Origin: Myxococcales bacterium
GTDB taxonomy: Bacteria > Myxococcota_A > Polyangia > Polyangiales > Polyangiaceae
NCBI GenBank assembly: GCA_016794345.1
Contig: JAEUKE010000314.1
Coordinates: 62,001-126,000, forward strand
DNA length: 64,000 nt
Direction: 5' to 3'
Part shown: positions 9,573-16,601 of the stretch, one piece after another
Position numbering within the stretch: the first letter of the stretch is position 1
Layout: every line of letters starts with the position of its first letter
Program-made: the position numbers and the translations under genes
The notes under the pieces: generated by a model
What the model saw: only the letters and a program-made list of their open reading frames with translations
What the model was told of the DNA's origin: nothing
The model's database searches: none

Positions 9573-10844
9573 TCACGAAGGCGAGAGCAGCGTGCGCGCG
9601 CGCCTCTCGGTGGCGCGCGACACCGGCCCGACCAGCGCGACGGCGAAGGCTCCCGGACGGAAGAGCTGGCGGGCCGCCCGGCGCACGTCCGCCGGGGTGA
9701 CGGCGTCGAGCCGTCCGAGGCGATCGGCCGTCGTGCACGGCTCGCCGCGCAGCGCCGAGAGGGCGAGATCGTCGGCGTTGACCTCGGGCTGGTCGGTCGC
9801 GCGGCCGGCCTGCCAGCGCGCGCGCCGCTTGGCCTTCTGCACCTCGTCCGCCGAGGGGCCGTCTTCGGCGAGCTGGCGCAACAGGGTCAGGATCTCGGCG
9901 AGGACACGAGGCATCGCGTCGTCCTGCGCCTCCGCGGCGACGTCGAAGAGGCCGACCTCGTCGTAGGCCTCCCAGGCCGCGGACACCTCGTAGCAGAGGC
10001 CCAGCCGATCACAGAGCGTCTCGTAGAGGCGAGTCGAGGTGCCGTCGTCCACCACGCGGAGCAAGAGCTCGGTCGCGGCTTCGTCGCGGTGCTCGTGCCC
10101 GGGGCCGAGCGCGCCGAGCCGCAAGGAGACCTGGCTCGTCGGCGCCCGGACGATGTGCAACCCGGGGCCTTGCGAAAGGCGGCGGAACCGCGCGCTCCTG
10201 AGCGGTTTGCCGGCCGCGTGCCCGGCGAACGCACGCTCCACCATCTTCGCGAGCCGCGCGCGAGGCGGGAGGCGACCCGCGATGGCGACGACCGACGAGG
10301 TCGTGTTGTAGTGGCGCCCGTGGTGCCTGCGGAGGAGCGGCTCGTCGAAGGTGGCGAGGGTCGCGGGGGTGCCGCCGATGGGGAAGCCGAGCGGGTGGTC
10401 GCCGAAGAGCCGCTCGCGCACGAGCGCGTCGGGGTCGACGAGCCGGCCGCGCTCGTCCCGGTCCTCGAGCAGCTCCTCGTGGACGATCCCGCGCTCCACG
10501 TCGATATCGGAGAAGCGCGGAGATCGCGTGATCTCGCCGAGGAGCTCCGTCGCTTCCTCCAGGCTCTCCGGCGGGCAGGTGAGCGTGAGGGTGCCGTGGT
10601 CGACCCCGGTGCTCGCGTCGAGGGTGCACCCGAGTGACTCCACCGCGACGGCCTGCTCGTGGGCCGAGGGCCACCGGTCGGTCCCCCGGTGGAGCATGTG
10701 CTCGAGGAAGTGCGAGACCCCCGCGGTCTCGGGCCGCTCGTAGCGGGGGCCGACGCGGACCGCGTAGGTGATGACCGAGCGATGGAGATGCTGCTGCGGC
10801 AGCGCGAGCACGCGCTGGCCGCTGGCGGTGGTGAGCGAGAGCAC
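9573..10844 (-). CDS. M16 family zinc metallopeptidase
   Basis: A 423-residue insulinase/processing-peptidase family protein. The inverted zinc motif HFLEH is at residues 45-49, and the third ligand is probably the Glu in VHEELLED about 70 residues later. The second, inactive half (about 210-420) completes the usual two-domain subunit. No signal peptide is seen, as in cytoplasmic or secretion-associated PqqL/YmxG-like members. It lies 5 bases downstream of the PpiD-like foldase gene and is probably co-transcribed, which would put a peptidase alongside an envelope foldase. The substrate is unknown. Confidence 0.92.
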   Translation of the reverse strand: MLSLTTASGQRVLALPQQHLHRSVITYAVRVGPRYERPETAGVSHFLEHMLHRGTDRWPSAHEQAVAVESLGCTLDASTGVDHGTLTLTCPPESLEEATELLGEITRSPRFSDIDVERGIVHEELLEDRDERGRLVDPDALVRERLFGDHPLGFPIGGTPATLATFDEPLLRRHHGRHYNTTSSVVAIAGRLPPRARLAKMVERAFAGHAAGKPLRSARFRRLSQGPGLHIVRAPTSQVSLRLGALGPGHEHRDEAATELLLRVVDDGTSTRLYETLCDRLGLCYEVSAAWEAYDEVGLFDVAAEAQDDAMPRVLAEILTLLRQLAEDGPSADEVQKAKRRARWQAGRATDQPEVNADDLALSALRGEPCTTADRLGRLDAVTPADVRRAARQLFRPGAFAVALVGPVSRATERRARTLLSPS

Positions 10845-10849
10845 CTGCC

Positions 10850-12661
10850 TCAGGGCTCGTCCATCGGAGCGGGCGCAGGAGGCGGCATGGGCGCCGGCCC
10901 CGGCGGCAGGCCGCTGCCCGCGGGCGCAGCCTCGGGCGCGAAGTCCTTCGTGAACTCCTTATTGAGCTTGATCTCCTGCTGGTACGTCGTGCGCAGGCGC
11001 TTCAGGTAGAGGGTGAGGGCCTCGCGCTGCTTCTGGGATCGAAGGGCGCCCATGTAGAAGTCACGGTCCTTCTTCCACTCCTCCTCGCCCGGCGCCTTGC
11101 GCTCCACGAGCTGGAGGATGGCGAGGCCACCGCTGGCGAGCCGGACGGGTCGCTCCGCGACCTGGTCGGGGGTGTTCAAGGAGAACGCGGCGCCCGAAGC
11201 GTCTTCGCCATCCGCCACGCCCGTGAAGGGCTGCTCGGTCGGGCCGAAGGGGAGGCTCGTCTCGACGGTGGGCGGCTGCGGCCCGCCTTCGTCTTCGTCC
11301 TCCGCCGGAGCGTCCTTCTTGTCGGCGTGGTCGCCGTCCTTCTTGTCGCCGTCCTTCTTCTCTTCGTCCTTCTTGTCGGCGTGGTCGCCGTCCTTCTTCT
11401 CTTCGTCCTTCTTCTCGGGCGCGGCGGGCTTGATCTTGGCGAGGTAGTCCTTGAGCGCCTCATCCATCTTCTTGCCGCCCTTCATGGCCGCGAGGATCTC
11501 CTTCGCGCCCTCGTCGGCGAGGCGCTGCGCCTCTGCCTGGAGGTAGAGGGGCCGCGCGGTGGAGGCCTGGCCGGCCTTCACGGCGTCCTCCCCGGAGAGG
11601 ATCTTGTCGACCTGGATCAGGTGGAGGCCAAACGGCGTCTCGACCACGTTCGAGAGCTTGCCCTCCTCGAGCGCGAAGAGCGCGTCCTCGAAGGGCTTCA
11701 CCATCTGACCCTTCACCACGCACTCGAGCGAGCCACCTTGTTTGCCCGAGACGGGGTCCTGGCTGATCTCCTTCGCGACGTCGGCGAACTTCTCGCCATC
11801 TTTGATGCGCTTCTGCGCGGCCTCGATCTTCTCGCGGGCCTTCTTCTTGTCCTCCTCCGAGGCCTTCTCGGAGACGCGGACGAGGATGTGACGCGAGACG
11901 CGGCAGCCGCCCTCGTAGTCCTTCTTGTGCGCCTCGAAGGCCTTCGCCACGTCCTCCTGGTGTTTGTCAGCCCAGGCCTTCACGGCGGCCTCGGAGGTGT
12001 CCACCACGGTCTGCGCGAAGTAGGCCGGCTCGAGCTTCACGAAGCGGACGGTGACGTCCATCTTCTCGCGCGCGAACTGGTCGAACGCCTCGCCCTCGCT
12101 GACGCGGACGCGCTCCTTCACCAGGTCGCGCATCCGGGCGGCGATGAGCTCCGCCCGCTGGTAGTCGCGGAAGTCCGTCTCGGAGAGGTAGGTGAGCTCG
12201 GTGACGGTTCGCTTGTAGACGTCGGCCGAGAACTTCTTGGTCTTCCGGTCGAGGAACGCCTCGCGGTAGTTCACGAGCCCGTTGAGCTGGGGCGGCGCCT
12301 TGGCAGGGACGGAGGCGCGAAGCCTTCCGGCGAAGAGCTCCTTGCTGAGGTCCTCGTCGGAGACGCCGATGCCGAGGCGCTTGGCTTCGCCGAGGAGCAG
12401 CTCGCGCTCGACCAGGCCGTCGAGCGTCATCTCCTTCAGCTTGCGCTTCTGCGCCTCGTCCATGTCGGAGCCGCGCGGGGCGAGGAGCCGGTAGCTGGCC
12501 CAGAAGTGGGAGGCGCGAACGCATTTGCCGAGCACGTCGGCTGCGCAGTCGGGACCCTTCTTGAACTGGTTCTGTCCGCCTCCGGGCTGGAAGTTGACGA
12601 TGAAAACGACCGCGATGGCGATGATGGCGAGGCCGCCGAGGAGGGACGAGAGACGGTTCAC
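10850..12661 (-). CDS. PpiD/SurA-like membrane-anchored peptidyl-prolyl isomerase
   Basis: A 603-residue envelope foldase with a GTG start. An N-terminal signal-anchor helix (about 7-24) is followed by a SurA_N-type chaperone region (about 45-220) and one parvulin domain (about 253-365; CRVSRHILVRV at its start, GGSLECVVKGQMVKPFEDAL, VETPFGLHLIQV at its end). Residues about 416-457 are a Lys/Asp/Glu/His low-complexity linker with internal repeats, then a C-terminal domain. This resembles PpiD, which sits at the inner membrane near the Sec translocon and helps outer-membrane proteins fold. The charged linker is atypical for the family. It shares a unit with the M16 peptidase. Confidence 0.88.
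   Translation of the reverse strand: MNRLSSLLGGLAIIAIAVVFIVNFQPGGGQNQFKKGPDCAADVLGKCVRASHFWASYRLLAPRGSDMDEAQKRKLKEMTLDGLVERELLLGEAKRLGIGVSDEDLSKELFAGRLRASVPAKAPPQLNGLVNYREAFLDRKTKKFSADVYKRTVTELTYLSETDFRDYQRAELIAARMRDLVKERVRVSEGEAFDQFAREKMDVTVRFVKLEPAYFAQTVVDTSEAAVKAWADKHQEDVAKAFEAHKKDYEGGCRVSRHILVRVSEKASEEDKKKAREKIEAAQKRIKDGEKFADVAKEISQDPVSGKQGGSLECVVKGQMVKPFEDALFALEEGKLSNVVETPFGLHLIQVDKILSGEDAVKAGQASTARPLYLQAEAQRLADEGAKEILAAMKGGKKMDEALKDYLAKIKPAAPEKKDEEKKDGDHADKKDEEKKDGDKKDGDHADKKDAPAEDEDEGGPQPPTVETSLPFGPTEQPFTGVADGEDASGAAFSLNTPDQVAERPVRLASGGLAILQLVERKAPGEEEWKKDRDFYMGALRSQKQREALTLYLKRLRTTYQQEIKLNKEFTKDFAPEAAPAGSGLPPGPAPMPPPAPAPMDEP
11311..11410. repeat. 54-base period repeat coding for the charged linker of the foldase
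   Basis: A segment starting CGTCCTTCTTGTCGGCGTGG at 11311 recurs from 11365, a 54-base (18-codon) period with partial extra units. It stays in frame and encodes repeated KKDGDHADKKDEE-type motifs, so it is a candidate for slipped-strand length variation. Confidence 0.75.
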
Positions 12662-12782
12662 GTTGGGGGGGCTCCGAGAGACCGCTGTGCACTAGCATGG
12701 GGAGGCCACCGGCAAAAAGCCGCTCTCTCCTGCGGGCTCGGAAAAGAGCGGGAGCCGCTTCGCCGTGCTATGGTGATGGGCT

Positions 12783-13163
12783 GTGAGCAGAAAAGGCGCC
12801 ACCCCCCCGGATGAGCCTGGGCTCCCGCCGACGCGGCGTCAGTCCGGCGGCTCCCGGCGAGAGGCCAGCGACCGCATCCGAGTCGCCGTCGCGGACCGCG
12901 AGATCGATGGCTGGGCCCTCAACGTCAGCCGCGGCGGCATCCGCGTCATCCTGGACGAGGCGCTCGAGCCCGGCGCGCGCGTGCGGCTGGCCGTGGGCGA
13001 CCAACCCTTCCGGGACGGTCGGGTCGTCTGGGTCCAGGCCGAGCCCGACGGGGCCATCGTCGGCTTCGAGTTCCTGGATCCGGAGGGCAGGCCGGTCCAC
13101 CAGTCGGTTCCGCAGCTGCGGGCCGTCCACCCGCCGCCCGTGAAGAAGCCGACGAGCGAGTAA
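12783..13163 (+). CDS. PilZ-domain protein
   Basis: A 126-residue single-domain protein. The PilZ barrel spans about residues 22-105: an Arg-rich entry (RREASDRIRV) and the NVSRGGIRV motif that matches the [ND]xSxxG half of the c-di-GMP site. Its family binds cyclic di-GMP and passes the signal to motility, polysaccharide or type IV pilus machinery. The GTG start at 12783 lies 121 bases from the divergent foldase gene; the next gene begins 8 bases after its stop. A possible source of its ligand, a GGDEF protein, is encoded 7.5 kb downstream. Confidence 0.85.
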   Translation: MSRKGATPPDEPGLPPTRRQSGGSRREASDRIRVAVADREIDGWALNVSRGGIRVILDEALEPGARVRLAVGDQPFRDGRVVWVQAEPDGAIVGFEFLDPEGRPVHQSVPQLRAVHPPPVKKPTSE

Positions 13164-13170
13164 CCGAGGC

Positions 13171-15210
13171 GTGCCCGTGTCACCCGTCGAGCGCGCCGGG
13201 GCGAGCGAGCTCCTCGGGCCGACCGGGCCCCTGTCCGAGCGGCTGGCCGGCTACGAGGAGCGCGACGGCCAGCTGGCCATGGCGCAAGCGGTCGAGCGCG
13301 CGCTCGCCGACGCCACCATCGTCCTGTGTGAGGCGGGCACCGGGACGGGCAAGACCCTCGCGTACCTGGTCCCGGCGCTCGCGAGCGGGCAGCGGGTCGT
13401 CGTGTCCACCGCGACCCGCGCCCTCCAGGACCAGATCGCATCCGTCGACCTGCCCACGGCGCGTGCTCTGGTCCGATCCCAGGGTGAGGTCGCGGTCGCC
13501 AAGGGGCTCTCCAACTACCTGTGCCTCCGGCGCTTTGGCGAGCTCCGGCGAGACCCGGCCGCGGTCCGCGAGCACCGCCGATCGCTCCCCCTCGTGGAGG
13601 CCTGGGCGAAAGAGACGCAGACCGGCGACGTGTCCGAGCTCACGGCGCTGACCGAAGACGACCCCATCTGGCCGGAGGTCACGTCGTCGAGCGAGACCCG
13701 GGTCGGCGGCTCGTGCCCACACTACGACGCCTGCTTCGTGACCCGGATGAAGCAGACCCTCGCGCGGGCCAGCCTCATCATCACGAACCACCACCTGTTC
13801 CTTGCGGACGTCGCCCTGAAATCGCAGGCGGGGGACGCGGGGTTCCGCGCGGGCGTGCTTCCACCTTACGAAGCTGTCATCTTCGATGAGGCACACCGCC
13901 TCGAGGACATCGCGGCGGAGCTCTTCGGGCTGCGCATCTCGTCCGCCAAGGTCGCCGCGCTTTCGCGGGACGCGACCCGGACCTTCCGCCAGAGCGGCTT
14001 GACCGATCCGCTGCTCGTCCGGGGCGACGCCGCGGGCCTCCTCACCGAGGTCGACGCGGCGTCGGCCGCCTTCTTCGGCGCCGTCTCGCAGCTCGCGGAA
14101 GGCGAGGACACGCGCACGCTCCTGACGCGCGATCGGCACGTGGAGCTGCGAACGGATGCGTACGCACGGCTCGACACCGCGCTCGAGGCGATCGCCTCTT
14201 TCGCGGAGACACACGCGACGTCCGACGCCCTGCACGTGGTCGCGCGCCGCGCCGCGGCGCTGCGGGACGACCTCGCGAGCCTCGTCGATCCGCCCACTGC
14301 CCACGCGCTCTGGGTCAGCCGAAAGCGGCGGAGCGTGATCCTCGGCGCCGCCGCCGTCTCGGTCGGCGCCACGCTGCGCGGGCAGGTCTTCGATCGAACC
14401 GGCGGCGTGGTCCTCACGAGCGCGACGTTGACGAGCGTGCCCGTCGCCGGGGCGGCGGATCGCCCCGCGTCGCCGTTCTCTTTCGTCCGGCAGCGGCTCG
14501 GGCTCGAGGAGGGGCTCGGGGTGAAGGTCGAGGAGCTCGAGGTGGGCTCGCCCTTCGCGTACGACGCCTGCACGCTGCTCTACGTCGCGCGAGATCTCCC
14601 GGAGCCGACCTCCGCTGCGTTCTCCGACGCGGCGCTGGAGCGGGCGAGCGAGCTCATCGAGGTGACCGGGGGAGGGGCGTTCGTGCTCACGACCTCGGTG
14701 CGCGCCCTCAAGGCCTACGGCGCGCGCCTCGCGCGGACGACGGGCCGCGAGGTGCTCGTCCAGGGCGAGGCGCCGAAGAGCGCGCTCATCGCGCGGTTCC
14801 GCAAGCACGGCGACGCGGTGCTGGTCGGGACGATGAGCTTCTGGGAGGGCGTCGACGTCGCCGGTCACGCCCTCCGTCTCGTGATCATCGACAAGCTCCC
14901 GTTCGCCGTCCCGAGCGATCCGGTGGTCAGCGCGCGGTGCGCCGCGCTCGAGGCGTCGGGCCAGGATCCGTTCCTCTCCTACTCGGTCCCCTCGGCCGCG
15001 ATCACCTTGAAGCAGGGCGCGGGACGGCTCATCCGCACCCGCAAGGACGTCGGCGTCGTCGCGGTGCTCGACCGCCGCGTCGTCACCCGGAGATACGGCC
15101 AGCTGATGCTCGAGCGGCTCCCGATGAAGCGCCGGACCGAGCACCTCGGCGACGTCAGGGCCTTCTGGGAGACAGTCAGTCCTCCGACGTCATCACCGCG
15201 CGGAGGCTGA
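13171..15210 (+). CDS. DinG/XPD-type ATP-dependent DNA helicase
   Basis: A 679-residue superfamily-2 helicase. Walker A GTGTGKT is at residues 56-62, Walker B FDEAH near residue 235, and the late motif GAGRLIRT near residue 615. Between the first motifs lie Cys residues (NYLC, GGSCPHYDACF) in the position of the iron-sulfur cluster domain; I count three convincing Cys there, so cluster binding is likely but not certain. IITNHHLFLADVAL is typical of the DinG/YoaA group that unwinds R-loops and damaged DNA. GTG start 8 bases after the PilZ gene. Its last 35 bases overlap the convergent sigma-factor gene. Confidence 0.93.
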   Translation: MPVSPVERAGASELLGPTGPLSERLAGYEERDGQLAMAQAVERALADATIVLCEAGTGTGKTLAYLVPALASGQRVVVSTATRALQDQIASVDLPTARALVRSQGEVAVAKGLSNYLCLRRFGELRRDPAAVREHRRSLPLVEAWAKETQTGDVSELTALTEDDPIWPEVTSSSETRVGGSCPHYDACFVTRMKQTLARASLIITNHHLFLADVALKSQAGDAGFRAGVLPPYEAVIFDEAHRLEDIAAELFGLRISSAKVAALSRDATRTFRQSGLTDPLLVRGDAAGLLTEVDAASAAFFGAVSQLAEGEDTRTLLTRDRHVELRTDAYARLDTALEAIASFAETHATSDALHVVARRAAALRDDLASLVDPPTAHALWVSRKRRSVILGAAAVSVGATLRGQVFDRTGGVVLTSATLTSVPVAGAADRPASPFSFVRQRLGLEEGLGVKVEELEVGSPFAYDACTLLYVARDLPEPTSAAFSDAALERASELIEVTGGGAFVLTTSVRALKAYGARLARTTGREVLVQGEAPKSALIARFRKHGDAVLVGTMSFWEGVDVAGHALRLVIIDKLPFAVPSDPVVSARCAALEASGQDPFLSYSVPSAAITLKQGAGRLIRTRKDVGVVAVLDRRVVTRRYGQLMLERLPMKRRTEHLGDVRAFWETVSPPTSSPRGG

Positions 15211-16066
15211 TGTCGAGCCGGCTCCCGAGCACCGCCAGGAGGCTCTCGAGCTCCCGCTTGCCGCCCCGGTCCCCGAGCTCTTCGCGGATCTTCTTGAGGA
15301 GCGCGGTGCGCGCGGCCTCGATCCAGCCGAAGGCGGTCGCGCGATGGACGCCGTGCATCTGCGCGATCCGGTCTCCTGAGAGATCGTGTACGTAGCGCTG
15401 GCGGAGCAGGTTGCGCTCGCGCGCGTCGAGCCGACCGAAGGCGCGTCGCATCGCGGCGTCGAGGTCCTTTCGCGACGAGGCGCGGACGATTTCGGTCTCC
15501 AGATCGACCGCGCCGGGCATCCGGTCGAAGAAGCCGTCGTCCGCCTCCGGGCGCTCGGGTGAAGCACGCCTCGCGAGATCGACGACGAGGCGGGCGCAGG
15601 TGACGCGGACCCAGCTCTTGAGCGGGCCCTTGCCGGTGAAGGACGCGATCTTGGCCGGTCGCTCCAGCTCCGCGACGAAGAGGCGGCTCCTCACGAGCTG
15701 GCGGAACTCGTCGGTGGAGAGCCCGAGAGAGGGGCTCTTCTTCACGGCCAGGTCGACGTCGGCCCCGAACCGCGCGTCGAACGCGGCGAGCGCGGCCGGG
15801 TCGCCGCGCTGGCAGCCGAGGGCGAGCGCGAGATCCGTCGGGTGTGCCGCCGCGAGCGCGGCGGCCGGATCGGCGGCCTGATCCAGCTCGGGGCCGAGGC
15901 GCTCGGCGAGCGCCGCGACGAGCTCTTCCTCCGCGACGGCCACCCCGGGCAGCTCGGCTCGGGCCGCGGCCACCGCGCCGCGGAGCGCGCCCTCGGTGGT
16001 CGCCGGATCGAGGCGAGCCGCGAGGCTCGCGGGGGCGAAGGCGAGGAAGGTCGAGGCGAGGCTCAC
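15176..16066 (-). CDS. Sigma-70 family protein, Myxococcales-type
   Basis: A 296-residue sigma-like protein. A Myxococcales-specific N-terminal extension (to about residue 75) precedes a region-2-like part (FDARFGADVDL to GKGPLKSWVRVTCARLVVDLARR) and region 4 (LDARERNLLRQRYVHDLSGD, then a helix-turn-helix around IAQMHGVHRATAFGWI). Length and layout recall the sigma-70 families described only from myxobacteria, which supports the taxonomic reading. GTG start at 16066. Its 3' end overlaps dinG by 35 bases. No anti-sigma gene is adjacent; the small membrane protein divergent from it might be a partner, but nothing shows this. Confidence 0.82.
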   Translation of the reverse strand: MSLASTFLAFAPASLAARLDPATTEGALRGAVAAARAELPGVAVAEEELVAALAERLGPELDQAADPAAALAAAHPTDLALALGCQRGDPAALAAFDARFGADVDLAVKKSPSLGLSTDEFRQLVRSRLFVAELERPAKIASFTGKGPLKSWVRVTCARLVVDLARRASPERPEADDGFFDRMPGAVDLETEIVRASSRKDLDAAMRRAFGRLDARERNLLRQRYVHDLSGDRIAQMHGVHRATAFGWIEAARTALLKKIREELGDRGGKRELESLLAVLGSRLDISLRAVMTSED

Positions 16067-16126
16067 GTGCCCCAGAGGCTAGGGCCCCGTCTTCAAACCT
16101 GACAAGCCTAAGGCAATACCGGGCAG

Positions 16127-16160
16127 GGGCACGGGCACGGCCGTGTCCGTGCCCGTGCCC
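16127..16160. repeat. 14-base perfect hairpin of GGGCAC/GTGCCC hexamers
   Basis: GGGCACGGGCACGG (16127-16140) pairs perfectly with CCGTGCCCGTGCCC (16147-16160) around a 6-base loop, and a further GTGCCC follows to 16166. A 10-base palindrome TCTTCGAAGA lies at 16171-16180, and TCAAACC / GGTTTGA (16093-16099 / 16188-16194) flank the set. It sits in the divergent region between the sigma gene and the small membrane protein, so it is not a terminator for either. Confidence 0.8.
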
Positions 16161-16269
16161 GTGCCCGATCTCTTCGAAGACCTCTCCGGTTTGAGGACGC
16201 GCCCTGGCCCACTCACTTTCCGGGCGACACCCGGTGCGGGGCCGCGTCTTTGTCCTCGAGGAGAGAACA

Positions 16270-16569
16270 ATGAAAGCACTCAAGGTCATCGGGGCGATCG
16301 TCGGCGCGCTGGTCCTCGCGGCCGGGATCTTCTGGTTCGGCTGGCTCCGCGCGCCCGAGGGCGCCGAGGTCTGCAGCAACGTCATCCGGGTGATGAGCGA
16401 GGACGCCGGGCAGAAGCTCCCCGACAAGCTCAAGGAAGAGCTCGCGAAGGACTGCGAGCGCCAGACCCGGCCGCCGGAGTTCGGGCGGGTCCCCTGGGTC
16501 AAGCGCATGAAGTGTTACCGGGACGCCAAGGAGAGGAAGGCGCTGGAGGCGTGCGACAAGGCCAGTTGA
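16270..16569 (+). CDS. Small single-span membrane protein with conserved-looking Cys residues
   Basis: A 99-residue protein. ATG 16270 has a strong ribosome site (GAGGAGAG, 16258-16265). An N-terminal helix (about residues 5-26, IGAIVGALVLAAGIFWFGWL) is followed by a short soluble part with four Cys spread as C36, C62, C82 and C94 (approximate), which could form two disulfides outside the membrane. I do not recognise the family. It is divergent from the sigma factor and 32 bases upstream of the radical-SAM gene, with which it may be co-transcribed. Confidence 0.75.
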   Translation: MKALKVIGAIVGALVLAAGIFWFGWLRAPEGAEVCSNVIRVMSEDAGQKLPDKLKEELAKDCERQTRPPEFGRVPWVKRMKCYRDAKERKALEACDKAS

Positions 16570-16601
16570 CGTTGCGGGAGGTGTGCTAAAGCGCGGGGAA
16601 G

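Noticed and set aside
11290..11415. Spaced repeats that might be a CRISPR array
   Set aside because: Repeats are in frame with a protein, have no unique spacers and encode a charged linker.
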